Source of the DNA: Phyto melanocephala
Lineage: Eukaryota; Arthropoda; Insecta; Diptera; Rhinophoridae
Assembly: GCA_941918925.1 (NCBI GenBank)
Contig: OW799236.1
Location: forward strand, 106,718,562 to 106,782,561
Length of the DNA: 64,000 nt
Direction: 5' to 3'
Part shown: positions 11,221 to 23,897 of the stretch, in pieces
Numbering within the stretch: the first letter of the stretch is position 1
How the letters are laid out: each line of letters begins with the position of its first letter
Made by a program: the position numbers and the translations under genes
Notes under the pieces: generated by a model
Told to the model about the DNA's origin: nothing
Databases searched by the model: none
What the model saw: the letters and a program-made list of their open reading frames with translations, nothing else

Positions 11221-12139
11221 TTTTCCTCAAATTAACATAACAATCGTTTAATTTTTAGGCATTAATGATCGAACTGTACTAATATCATAACATTGAGGTA
11301 GCAAACTTCACCTACTCAGACTTGCAACTCTCGTACTTTTGGCCCCTTAAAAAAAATTAAACATATTTTGAATTTAATAAATCCACCAGTTTTGGATTGC
11401 TTTCCTATATAAATAAGAGAATTTTTATTTTTGCAAAAAAAAATTAAACAAATGTGTAATTTTTCCTTCTTTACCATTTGAATATTTATTTCTTTCCCAG
11501 TTTATAGTTAACGCCTTCTTGGCAGAATATGCTTAAAACTCTTTGCCAGAATAACAACAACTACATGATAGTAGATATGCAATTCGAAACAACACAAACA
11601 ACAACAAACTTACTCATACGAAATAAAAATGCTTTAAGGAATCCTTTCAAAAACCAGACCATTTTCATTTGTCAAAATAAGGAAAACACACACAAACACA
11701 TATCCCATGCACACACATGTGGTGAAAATTTTCCATCTCCTATTTTTTATTATTTTTATTTGTTTGCCATTACCGAAAATACTTGTGAGAAGAAGGAAAA
11801 TGAAACAAGCAAAAAAAAAGAACGATTTAAATAAATTTAACAAGAAATTCGCAAAAGAATTGGTACATGACCCAACAACAACAGCAGGGAAGTCAAAATC
11901 AATCGAATGTTTCTTAAGTGGAGGATGCAAATGAAGTTTCGACCACAATTGAGTGATTAAAAACGTTAATGGATTTTCATGTTTTCAATATTTATAAGAA
12001 AAGATACAGTCGCACACATTCACAATATTTAATTGTTAAATATGTTGGATAAATAATTTTGTATTTTTGCACAGTGTTGTTGTCATTAAAACAGGTGAAA
12101 TTGAGGTTAAAAAATAAAATTAATAAAAATGGTAAATAA
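11221..12139. other. intergenic, no supported gene
   Basis: Three overlapping ORFs of 75-104 codons lie on both strands at 11529-11948. Their predicted proteins are low-complexity (runs of K/N/T or F/L/I) and show no family motif. I treat them as chance ORFs. Confidence 0.5.
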
Positions 12140-13500
12140 AACAAGTAATGCAGCTCGGCTGTGCCAAATTTGATAATCCCTTTCACCATCATGTTCATAA
12201 TTACCACATCGTAGCATAGCCTGGATTTAATATTTTGCTTTATAACTTTCTATGCCAACTTCGATTTTGAATTTTAACATACTTAGTGACTTGTATTTTA
12301 CTATTTAAGCCCTTTCATTTGATACCCATATTGATAGGGCTGAAAAAATGACATTTTGTTTCGGACGCTATCTTGAATATTTGGATTTTACACTTTTGCA
12401 TAGTTTTCTATATTCTACTGGTCAAGTCCTTTTATTTAAAACCAATATTATTAGGATTGTAGGTACAGATCTGTAATTGCTTTATTTGACCCATATATCC
12501 GTCATTTTATTTAGGACGCCATCTTGGATTTTAAATTTTTCATAATTAACAGTATTCTACTGGTCAGGACCTTTTGTTTGATATTACTATTGTGGAGGTT
12601 GAAGGGACAGATCCATAATTGCTTTATTTTACCCATTTATCTGTTATTTTGTTTAGGGCGCCATCTTGGATTTTAAATGTTTCATAATTTACTTTACTCT
12701 TTTCATTTGATACTAATATTGCGGGAGCTAAGGGGACAAAGCAATGATTTCTGTATTTAACCCACATATACGCCATTTTATTTAGAACGCCATTTGGAAT
12801 TTTAACTTTTTTATAACTAACTGTATTCTACTGGTCTATAGCAATATTGTGGGGGTTGAAGGGGGTACATTTATAAATATTAGATTTGAACTATATATGA
12901 ATTTATTGTACGCCATTTTGTGGTGGCTGCCCTCATGAATTTTAAGTTTTTTATATAATGTTTTTCTTATCATTCTCTTTTATTTGATACCTATATGGGA
13001 CCTCTCAGTTCGTGTGTAAATTTTATTGTGGTGCTTATATCTCAGTTAGTTTCGATCTGTCAGTTTTCTTAGTAAACATTTTTGAGACTGGCAATTTGGT
13101 GTCTTCATTGAGTCCAAAAACTTATTAGGAGCTTTAGTAAATTGTTATGTATATTTAAAAAACTATACATGTTTTGTAATTATTTTTGCCTAGAACTTTG
13201 CCAATTATTGACCGATTTGTCCCAAAATTTACAAACATACGTAGAAACATGTCTACAGATAATGGGAAAATCAAAAGCAGTCATGTTTATTCTCTCATAT
13301 CTCAGAAAGCTACTGGGCGATTGCCAGATATAGCCCTGTACAGCATGTATAGGCTTCTAAGAGTTGATTTTATCCATCACATTGACAACCGGACATTTAA
13401 TCATAAGCTTTCAGAAAATATATCTTTTATAGAATCGGAAATAATTACTGTAGATATTATTAACAGTCATTCCGTAACACTGCAGGATAAGGTATAAAAA
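12140..13500 (+). repeat. degenerate long copy of the dispersed repeat family (copy A)
   Basis: It begins ACAAGTAATGCAGCTCGGC-TGTGCC, a decayed head hairpin, followed by a CCCTTTCACC motif. It ends with the family tail: AAGCTTTCAGAAAATATAT, TTCCGTAACAC and GGTATAAAAA at 13500. The middle differs from the shorter copies. It carries five diverged tandem units, each with CGCCATCTTGGATTTTAA or a variant, starting at 12366, 12517, 12659, 12788 and 12911, so the spacing falls from about 151 to 123 bp. ORFs overlapping 13142-13497 belong to this repeat and are not genes. Confidence 0.7.
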
Positions 13501-14989
13501 GTGGAAGCTGAAAGAAGCGAAATAAAAACAGCAATACATTTTCTACGATTGTTCATATCCTTAATATAAAAAACACTAAAATCAAAGTATGAGAACGACA
13601 TCTATCAACGTATAGCTCAAGATGGGTACAAAAACTCATTTGCAAAAATATTCAATTGCCTTAAAACTCAACACTGATGCCATTTAACTGTCCATTTAAA
13701 ATTTTTTTAGTGTTCCAGAATTATAGAATAATACAAACCTTCGTATTATTCACATAAACAAACCATTTCTGTACTTACTTTCTTGCTATACATTTTTATA
13801 TGCAGATAATTTTTATTGTCAATATACAGATTTATACCAAATTTTATAACAATTTATCTTTATAGCAACAAATGCTATAATATTTATAGCCATATCCTTA
13901 GCTTCTAGTCTACATTTTAGGTATTCCAGTATGTATGGAATTTTAATAAATACAGGCAGCACCATTTAAGTGTCTAAGATTTATTTATTGCAAAGTAACT
14001 CTGCTACTTAACTATTGGGGTGGGTTGATTAAATAAAAGGGTGTGTTTATTGTAAAGAAAAAGTTTAGTTCATAAAATGTTAATCAAACAAAAGCTTTTT
14101 GTATATTGAAAAAAAGCAAATGTCTCAAAATGTTAAAAATTAAGCACAAATAAAAGCTTTTAAACGTAATGGTTTTAAAATTGGTTAAAGCTTCGGAGAA
14201 TATTTTAGTGTTTGGAAAAAATGTAACGTTTAAACAATGCAGCTAAAATAAATTGTATAAAAAGCAATCACGCAAGTAAGAGAACTATGTTCGGCGTTCT
14301 TGTGAATTTCATTGTAGTGCTGAATCAGAGTTTTTCCTTAATGTGTGACCTAACGATTCGTATTTTCTTTTTAATTTAAATTCATATAAATAAGAAAATA
14401 CTCCTTATATCCTCTGCCCGGGGTCATGTTACCTTTGCGCTTATACCAGACGGAACCATGCATGATGAGAACATGGATAGTGACATCAGTATCTTAACTG
14501 CTATTAGGGACCTTAGTCTTACGAAGTTGGTGACGATTACAAAGGACTGTGTCTAGAAAAAATGTCTAAAATGACTAGGGTGACCACAAAAAATCGATGT
14601 CGGAATTTTTTTCTGGACTTCAAAAAACGATTTCTCTTTCCAGATATTGAGATATCCGCTCAAAGTTTGATAAAATCCAAGTTGTTGCAGAACGGCAAAT
14701 AATAAAAACACGCTTAATATCTCAAAGCTAATGTTGTTATTCGAAATTTATATTCTATACATAATTGTTGTTATTTTATGTCAGACAGAGTTACAACAGC
14801 CTTTGACCCAAAAAATGTCACCTGGTACCACTAAGTGCCTCTCTAGTATTAAAAATGTCCTAAGCGTTATGCGAGCCATTTCGGACATTTTTGAATTAAG
14901 TTGTGACATATCCGGTGAAAGCTTTTTATGAGTAGATTTTAAAACTAGGTTATAACAAATTCTTTCTTTGGAGCGGCACTACAAGGGGT
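13501..14989. other. intergenic, no supported gene
   Basis: An isolated family-like head fragment, CAAGTAAGAGAACTATGTTCGGC, is visible at about 14273. A 66-codon ORF at 14731-14931 lacks any recognisable domain. Nothing else is resolved. Confidence 0.4.
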
Positions 14990-15560
14990 GAAATATGTTA
15001 AAATGCCCTATTAGTATACAAAAACATATTAAAAACTTTCTATAAAACCAAAATGTATTAAGTTTTTTATTGATGGAAAATTAAAAAAAAAATAATTGTA
15101 AAAGGAAAATTTATAATAATTTTCTTTAAAATAAAAATGTATTGACATTTTTTTTTAATGTTCTATATAAGCATAATTAATCGAAAATTTTAAGAAATTT
15201 CCTATTTATCGACTATTTACTAAAAAAAAGTTTTATCAAAAATGGAGAACACTGTTAATCATATTTAATTTTTTTTTTCGCAGAATAAACATTTAACTTA
15301 AAAAAAAAAATATTAAAAATGTTTTATGGAAGCAAAATTTATCAAAAATTTTCTTCAGATCAAAAATGTATAGAAAATTGTCTACAAAACAAAAATATGT
15401 AGAATTTTTTCTGTGGAAAAAAAAGTATAAAAAACTTTTCTATATAACGAAAATTTTGTGAACATTTTCTTTTAAATAAAAATTTATCGAAAATTCAATA
15501 AACATTTTTTTAAAACGAAAATTTTTCAAAAATGATCTTTAGGTTAATTTTATTTAAAAA
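14990..15560. repeat. degenerate short tandem AAAATTTTCTATA-type repeat
   Basis: Many imperfect copies of a unit of roughly 25-35 bp, of the form (A)AAAATTTTCT-ATAAAACAAAAATGTA, occur one after another. I recall similar A/T-rich short tandem arrays from fly intergenic DNA. Units are too diverged for an exact copy number. Confidence 0.5.
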
Positions 15561-15989
15561 TGCTCTTTAGATTAATTAATTTACATATGTGCGTAAGTAT
15601 ATATAATCAATCAAAAACTTTCCCAAAGTACGTAATTTAAAAAAAAATTACATTGAAAAAGTATTGACAATAATTTATACTCTGTTAACACTGTCACCCC
15701 AATTGTAAATGTTCCCAGATAACTGAGTTACCTGGAAAATAATTTTTCCCGTGAATAAATTTTCTGTATTTTATAAAGTCCTAGAAGGGGATTAAAAACG
15801 GCGAGAGAATTTTGCATATTCGAAATCAGATGTTTGCTTTTGCTATTTGGTTTTGATAAAACATTTGCAAACATTTTTTAGAAATATTAGGCTTAAAAAG
15901 TGAATATTTGCCTGTGGCTCAAAGTTCTGACAGAATTTATTAATATATTTGGGGTACATTAATGCCCAATGTGGATAACTTTCTGCAGA

Positions 15990-16580
15990 ACTAAGGTGCA
16001 AAAATAGAAAATTGCTTTAGTTCCTTATGTGAAGTATGGCATTCCTAGCGTTATAGGATATGCTGACGGAATGCATGTCTTTACTACAACAGGAATGGAT
16101 ACTAAAGTTTGAATTTTTTTTATTTTAAGTGATTAATAACAAAATTACAGGTCTGTGATCATGAGCTGAGGATTTAGTACCTTGATACCTCACATCCCGG
16201 TGCGTGTCGCGATTCCTTTATTTGGAATTCCGGCAAATCGCGTGCTCACCTTGAGCAAGAATACCTTAGAGGTGGCAGCAATTATTGGCTTCTTGTTAAA
16301 GTTTTTAATTATAACAGACAGTTCTAAATTAAAAATAGATTTTTTTCTAGGAGACGTAGAATACACATCATAGATGCGTTGAAATGAAATTAAATGATAT
16401 TCACTTAAAGTGTCGAAATGTAGTTGAAAGCACTAATGGCGTCTTAAAAAATAGATGAAGGTGCATTCTTAGTGCTGGAGAGCTGCACTACGCTCCAGAA
16501 AAGACTGCTAAAATAACAATTATTTGCTGTGCATTGCATAACATCTGCATTCATTTTAAATGAAATAATAAAGTAGAAAA
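15990..16580 (+). pseudogene. PIF/Harbinger (HARBI1-like) transposase relic
   Basis: Translated segments in the correct order match the catalytic half of Harbinger transposases. Near 16030 is YGIPSVIGYADGMHV, equivalent to the first catalytic Asp block (IPxVIGxIDGTHV). From 16151 VCDHELRI, a stop, then YLDTSHPG and DSFIWNSGKSRAHLEQEYLR give the second Asp block. Then VVESTNGVLKNR, a stop, RCILSAGELHYAPEKTAKI and CALHNICIHF give the third acidic block and C-terminus. Stops and frame changes break it into pieces. Terminal repeats were not found. A 63-codon ORF at 16182-16373 overlaps it in another frame and is not a gene. Confidence 0.82.
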
Positions 16581-16599
16581 TTTAGATAGTTTGAGCGTT

Positions 16600-19500
16600 A
16601 AATAAAGATAATGATGTGGTATCCTTAGACTCACCACAATATTTATCCATTGCCCAAAATATTAAAAATAATATTGAGAACAATGCTAGTAAATTTCTGT
16701 AAGAAAGGCATTTCTTATATTTATACATTTTATTAATAAATATAACATTTTATTAAAAAAAACTAAAAAACTTCAAAAATAAATAAATAAAACTTATAAT
16801 TATTTTAAAACTAAAAAACAATTCATTATTAATTTATTTTACCTAAAAGTACCAATAAAATGCAATATTTATCAAATTTTTTATAAAAATATTAAATACT
16901 TACATTTTTGACACAATTCCCTTTGAATTTGTTGGCGGAATTTGTCCTAAAATTTGTTATTACATTATCCCTTTAATTAAATAATTATCATTCGTTATTC
17001 CTACTTTTTTTCCGGGGAAGAGTTTCCCAATTTCGAAATTCATTTAGAAAAAGCGAAAAGGAAGAAATTTCCTAAGAAATTATTTAGAATAGCGAACAGG
17101 GAGCAGGGAACATGGACCAGGGAACAGGAATTAGGCTGTATATATATTTAAAATAAAACTCTTTTAAAAAAACGTTTATTTTTTAATTCAATTTTATACA
17201 TTCATTGCATCAAATACTCTTTTTTTTATTTATTGGATTAATATTTGATTATTGTTTTAAGGTTTTTTTTTTTCATATTATAATAATTATTTGGTAAGTT
17301 TTATTATTCATATAATTTTTTTTTTTGATAATCGCAAGATTTTGAACTGATTACATAAATATGTTTTTAAAATATATTTACTGAAATTTTTGTTTAAATA
17401 TTTATATGTAACGTATAAATATTTAAAATGTTTATGGATAGATTTTTGGTATTTAATTTTTTTATTTTGAGTGTATTTGTAGTGTAGTTATGAAATGTAT
17501 GTAAATTTTAATAAATTGGTATATATGTATGTATGTATTTATAAACTCGTTGCGCAGTCAAACGTCCACAACATTGAAAATTATATTTAGAAAATTTTTA
17601 AGTATTTCTTGCTTTTTTTTTGCAATACTATAATGATATATTTGTGATTTGTTTAATATTTTTTTTTTAATTTAATTGGTTCTTAATGAAGCGCACTTTA
17701 GTAGATGGATACATGATTAAATTTTTGTTATTAAATAGTTTTTTTTTTTCTTCAAGTGTAACTCAACTAATTTTGAACAAAAAAGATGTGTGGGGAGACA
17801 AAAAAAAACAGGGGTTAACAGATTAATGAAAATAAACATTTAATTATAGTTCTTTCTGATATTTAGTTGAGGTGCCTATATTTCAACTTATAATTGAAAT
17901 TATTATTTTTTTTTTTTGTTTCAAAATAGTTAACGAGTTCTAATACTAGTGTCATTTGTTTAGAGCCTTTTCAAGAAATATATGTGTATGTATGATGAGC
18001 TAATTGAAAACTGTTATACTATTATTATATTGTAGCAAACGGTTTAGAATATCTTGTATGATCATGTTTTGTAAATATTTCATAATTATTTAATTTAATT
18101 TAATTTTTTTTTTTGGTAAACAACTCAACGCAAACAATTAATAGTTTTAATAGCTTAATATGTACTTATATGTTTAGTTTAAGTATAGTATATGTATGTA
18201 TGTAATAAGAGTACATAAGTAAATAACTAGAATTATGTATATGTATGTATATAATGTTTTTATATGTATGCATATGTTAATGTATATAATATTTTAGAAA
18301 TATTTTTTGTTTACATATATTTTTATGCATGTAAATCGGAATATAATAGAGGATTATTATTTTATTTTGTAGGGATTAAATTTTAATTCTCATTTAAATA
18401 GTTTTTAACAATTTGAACAGTATTTTCTATAAATTAACATATTTCCACAAAAAGCTTTTTGTTGTTATTGATTACTTTAATTAATTTTAATACGCTTATA
18501 AAGTTTACTTTAATTATTATATTACTTAAGGGTATTTCATTATACAAGGGAAAGAAAAAGATCGAGATAGAGAGAGAGAGAGAAGGATATAATTGTTTAA
18601 AACTAAATGTTCTCTAGATTGCAGTAAATATTATTGACTAAGAGCACAGTAATGGAATGCTTGAAATGTATTTTAAAACTACTAACAGTTTTTAGTTTAC
18701 AAAATATATTTAATATAGCTTCGGCTTGTCTGCAAGTAGTATTGTTTGTTTTAAGACCCTTTTTGACAGAGCAAAAAAAGTTATCCTTTTAAGATATTGT
18801 ATTGGATTAAGTCTTCAAAATTCACTACCTTATTTAATAAATTGATATTTTAGACATGGTATGCCAATTAAATATTTTAAAAGGATCATATACATAAATA
18901 AGTTTTATTGTTGGCCAAAAAACCTTTACTTGCAGTCAAGCTGACTGTATATTATCTCAATTTAATTCTACCTTTATTAGTACACAAATTTATGAAAATA
19001 ATTTTTAGAAATATTGCTTTTCTAGAAAACTTAATGAAATATTCCCTTAACATGTTAATATGTTTCGTTTTTACCAACTTTAAATATTGACTACAAGTCA
19101 TAATGTTAACGTTTACTAGCAATTTTGTAATCTTTACTCTGTAATCATATATTATATACTAACGGCGGTATGCATAATAACAAACCGTGTCGTAGCGTCG
19201 CTACGAATTTATTCTGAGGGATGGCAAGAGCTTAAAAATTTTTTTATAGAAAATCTTAAACTGAGTTGATTTTATATGTAAATTAAATGTAAATAGTTAA
19301 TTTTTTTAAATTCTGGGAAAGAAGGCATTGCACTCCCCAGAATGGTATAGTTATGCCCATGAACCATATGCTAACTAACAAGCTGCTAACTTTAAAAAAT
19401 TAAATAATAATAGAAACAAAGAATTGTGATTTGGAGACATCAGCGTCATGCCCAAGGATTAATTTTTATTCATAACATTTTTTCCGATGTCATTGCTCAA

Positions 19501-20831
19501 TTGAAAAATTCCTAAACTATTTTGTAACATATGACAGTAAACATATGTTTTCTGTTAAAATTTAAAAAAAAAAATATGAAATTACAAATGCGTATGTCAG
19601 TATTAGTTGCAAGGACTAGTTTTGTAATGCAAATAGAACGCCGATGCTGTATTATTTCATTTAAGCAGTACTCAGTTCTTAATAGCGATAAATAAAACAA
19701 AATTTCTCATAATAATCAGTGACGTTAGTATGACTGATGTTTCGATTATAATTCTGATTACGATGTAAATGGGAAGTCAGTTTTTGCTGTTTTTTTTTTT
19801 TAATTAAAAAAATTAATAGGATTAGTGATGGCCTTAACCTTACCTTTCAAATAGAAATCAGACTGAAGGCAACATTATAGTTTGACTATTTTTAAAGATT
19901 TAACCGCAAGCTCACAAAGATGTAAATTCAATTGTATGGCTTAGCGAGAGCGCCACCTTTATACAGCACTTTTAGGTAGCTTTAAAATAAAGAAAATGAG
20001 GAGACAACTGACTGTGATTGAATAGTTTCTATGTACGTTATAATGTAATGGATATTTCTTCAACCGGGTATTGATAACATAAGAGAGACATTTTTTTTAC
20101 AATGACCCCTAGTGAGATTTTTTCACATATGGAGTTTAACTGTCGTACAAGTTCGTCTTGTAATCATTTGTTTTGTTATTTATTGGATGATGATACTTAA
20201 ATCAATCTGCCTTGGCTCAGATGCAGTTGTTGCAAAGAGTAAAGAGTGCCACATAATCTATCAGCACCTGAAATCACTAATTAGCGCCAGGAAATAAAAG
20301 ACGAAAATTGCTGTCGTTTTTTTTTTACTTCATGCTGAAGCCGATCCTGCATTTTGCAATTTCGCGCGCAATTGAATTAATTAATTTAAAGCCATTAGCT
20401 AAAAAAAAACTGTACCGTTAAAAATTTAGTAGTTAAAAAGTACTTTAATGTAACATTTTATTAGAGTTTGTTTACAATTCGTTAGCATTTTCATCTAATT
20501 CGTATTGGATTCATTTTAGCAACAGCCAATTGTTAGATAAGGGGCCAAATTACGGCATTCGTTTGCTTGCGCAGTTAGAAAATTTTTCATTAGAGTGTCT
20601 ATACTTAAAACTCGCAATTTCGATTTAAATTTTTATAGATTTTGAATGCCAAGGGGACAATTAAGACATAAGACATTAAGACGTAATTTGTATTTGAACG
20701 TTCGAGTTTTCTTTACTGTGGGTATAAAGATTCTACTTAATAAGAATACTTAAATTTCGATGCCATTACATAACATCTACAAATTTGATACATCGAATTT
20801 ATGTCTCGCGATAACTAGTTTTTACGCTAAA
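16600..20831. other. long AT-rich gene-free stretch
   Basis: The stretch is dominated by T- and A-runs and by ATGTATGT/TATGTA short repeats, especially at 17150-18400. It contains an AG-rich tract at about 18553-18585 and a perfect 17-bp palindrome, TCGTAGCG-T-CGCTACGA, at 19190-19206. Small ORFs (for example 18908-19090 and 19512-19700) are A/T-biased and unrecognised. Confidence 0.5.
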
Positions 20832-21262
20832 GCTATAAACACAATCAAAGACTACCGACCATCGACTACCGACTACAAAAGAAGCTGGCTACAAAAATAG
20901 CCAAGTCGCCAGCTACTTAATTCTTTTAACGACTACCGACCACTAACTACGAAAAATAAACATCTGTTTTGACATATGTATTAAAGTTAACCAATGGTGC
21001 CACTATAATAGTTTTTAATAGCGATATTTAATGTATTGCGTTTTTAAAACCACAATTTCATGCATTTATTGTATTGGCAGCACTAATCTGTTTTTTGTAG
21101 CCAAGAAAAATAGAAATTAGCCTAAGTTGGCTACGGGCTACAAAAGTAGCCGTGTAGTCGCTAGTCGTGTAGTGGCTAAAAGAATTATTCTCATAAGCAC
21201 GCATGTATTCTATTTTTGACATCTTGTAGTCGATGGTCGGTGGACTTGATTGTGTTTATAGC
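20832..21262. mobile_element. foldback/MITE-like element with repeated CGACTACCGAC arms
   Basis: GCTATAAACACAATCAA at 20832 is the exact complement of TTGATTGTGTTTATAGC ending at 21262. The match continues inward, with small differences, through ACCGACCATCGACTAC. Inside the arms, motifs such as GCTACAAAAATAGCC and CGACTACCGAC recur several times in both orientations, so the element could fold extensively. No ORF is present. The best target duplication candidate is TA, which would place the ends two bases inward; the superfamily is unresolved. Confidence 0.72.
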
Positions 21263-21665
21263 ATAAGGATCATTGTTTTAAAGAAACATTTTTAAAGCCA
21301 ACAACCGCTTTTATAGTTTTTGAAATACTTTACTTTTTTAGCATTAGGATGGGTTTAAGATCCAACTGTAAACTGTGGTACTCTCTAATGTACATAAATA
21401 AAAGGGGAATTATCAACACCTACACAATGGTATAATTATATTTATGAGGCAATAGCGCAGACAGACACAATTGTTTGTCTCTCTTTTTTATGTATGAAGT
21501 TTGACAACTTTTTGGACTGATTTCTATTTTTTTTTATATGTAAATTGACAAAGGTTTAGACCATAGATGCCCAAACATGTTTTGCAGCCGTATTGGTGAG
21601 AGAATTTTAAAGTACAGTGCTTTAAAAAAGTAAGCTCACAGATGTTTATCAAAATTTAGACAGAA

Positions 21666-22379
21666 ACAAGTAACAGTGCTATATTCGGCCGTGCCGAATC
21701 TTATATACCCTTCACAACGTGTAGTCATGCAATAACAATTGTTTGTATCACCATTCATCTCATATCAAATACGTACATATGTATGTATATACTGGTTAGA
21801 ATAAATGTGGCATCGAATCCCAGCTGAGCCAAAAAATTTTATTTTATTTAACATATTATTTATATTTTATTTAATATATTATTTATATTTTTTTTTAATT
21901 TTTTTAAAAAATTTTTTTTTTTATTTTAAAAGTTTTTTTTTTGTAATTTTTTTTATTATTTTTTTTTATTTTTAATATTTTTTCTTTTTGTAATTTTTTC
22001 CTTTTTTGTATGGTTTTTACATATATTTATGTATGTATGTTGTTGTTGTAATTGTGTAAAAAAACGAGGTGGTCGTGGTTTTTTGCTCATATCTCAGAAA
22101 GTTATTGGGCGATTGTGCTGAATTTCAATAGCGATTCATTTCTGAATATTTCCAAGAGATTGATACCATATAGAGATCTGAGGAACATATAGTTGCTTCT
22201 AAAAGTTGATTTCAACACACGGACAGACGGACAGACGGTCAGGACTTAATCGACTCCTCTATTCATAAGCTTTCAGAAAATATATACTTTATGGGGTCGG
22301 AAATGAAAATTGTAGAAATTACAAACGGAATGACAAAGCTATATATACCCTTGTGCACCACAGGTGAAGGGTATAAAAA
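21666..22379 (+). repeat. dispersed TATACCCTTCAC repeat, full copy (copy B)
   Basis: The head reads ACAAGTAACAGTGCTAT followed by the palindrome ATTCGGC-CGT-GCCGAAT, then CTTATATACCCTTCACAACG. The centre has ACTGGTTAGAATAAATGTGG...CAGCTGAGCC and a T-rich block. The tail has GCTCATATCTCAGAAAG, CGGACAGACGG, AAGCTTTCAGAAAATATA, GGGGTCGGAAATG and GTGAAGGGTATAAAAA. TATACCCTTCAC near the head and GTGAAGGGTATA at the tail form a 12-bp terminal inverted repeat. No ORF is present, so it is non-autonomous; its class is unknown. Confidence 0.85.
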
Positions 22380-23815
22380 TAAACGTCTAGGCTGCCACCG
22401 TTTCCTGTATGTGTAGCTTGAACCTAAATACGTATGTATAAGTTTTAAAGGGAGTATTTTTTAATAAATTTTCCAGCAATTCTTCGGGCAAAATCAAAAC
22501 TGTACTGTGCTCTTTCAAGTCATTTTAATAGATACAACTTCTTTGACTAAAGACATAATAATTTAACTAAATAATTAAGGCTAAAATATATTTGAATATT
22601 TTAATATAAAACCCAATTTTAAAGGATTTATAAAAATCGATAACAAGGATTAGCTTAGAAAAGTAACAAACATTATTATTATTATTATTTAAATATAAAA
22701 TTATACAAACTTAAATCAGTGGCAGTAATTATTTAAAATAAAATGTATATTGTTTAAAGTTTTGTTTTATTTAACATTTTTCTTGTAATTCAATTTAATT
22801 TAATCGTAATCATAAATACAAACAACAAATCTTTTGAATAAATTATGGATAATTAATTAATTTAATTATGTCGGTTTTATTTTGAATGACTTTTTTAAGC
22901 TTAAAGGCTGACACAGTGATTGATGGTTATGAAGGTGAAAAACACAATTGTTTTTGTTATAGACTAAATTATGGTTGAATATTGGGAGCTTCATTTTCGT
23001 TTTTTATATAGTTTCAATTATTTTTATTTATTTTTTTTTCAATAATTTTTCTTAACACTTAAGTTTTTTTTATATACAAACTTTATTATTGAAATGGTAA
23101 TGGTTTCCCAATTTTTTTTTTCTACGTCTTTAATATGATATATTTTTGTATATTTCTTTTATACGTTAATTAGTTTTTCTAGGCATTTTTGTTATGTTTT
23201 TTTTTATTATTATTTATGTATATAAATGTTGTTTCAAGAAACACTTAAAAAGGTGGTTAATAAGTTTTTGGATTTTTTGCGTTAATTTATTGTTAATTTC
23301 TTTTTTTATTTAAATTTTTCTATATATATTTTGCAAACACCAGAACCTGATTTATAAATATTGATTTTTCTATACTTAAAGTGGCATCCAAAAGTGTGAA
23401 ATTTTCAATTTTTTTTTACATATTTTTTCTCTTAACTTTTTAGTAAATTCTTGTTTCGTTTATTTTTTAAAGTTGTAGAAATTTTTTATTCACTATTTAC
23501 AGGAAATTTTAAATAGCTTTTCTATTAAAAAATAATTTTATAAATTTTTTATTTACACACTTTTTTTTGTTTTTGTTTTCTATTGTTAGAGAATTTATAA
23601 AAAAAACCGACTTATGCTCATTTCGAAAAAACTTCTTAGGAACTCCCTACTTATGCTGAAACAGAATTGTAAAAGCCAGCATGTTTAGTTTAAGAACAGG
23701 GTGAATCGTATGCAATTTTATGCAATATTCAAAATCTGTTAGATTATGTAAATATAGCAACAAATGTGATAAATAAATATTTTCTTTTCACAAAAATAGT
23801 TAAAAATAGTTGATC
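22380..23815. other. AT-rich intergenic, nothing resolved
   Basis: Long T-runs and AT-rich sequence without ORFs over 60 codons. No gene or repeat boundary was identified. Confidence 0.5.
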
Positions 23816-23890
23816 TAATCAAATCTAATCAAAAATAATCAAGAAATCTAAACAATTAGTTTTTCGATTAGTTTTGATTAGATTTGATTA
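23816..23890. repeat. 19-bp perfect inverted repeat upstream of the mariner relic
   Basis: TAATCAAATCTAATCAAAA (23816-23834) is the exact complement of 23872-23890, with a 37-bp spacer. It ends 7 bp before the ATG of the mariner-type ORF. The motif TAATCAAATC is itself iterated. It may be part of the element's 5' region or a local foldback. Confidence 0.6.
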
Positions 23891-23897
23891 ATAAACA

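Noticed and set aside
13142..13497. Two overlapping plus-strand ORFs (63 and 103 codons)
   Set aside because: They fall in the tail half of dispersed repeat copy A; the codons correspond to conserved repeat words, not a protein family.
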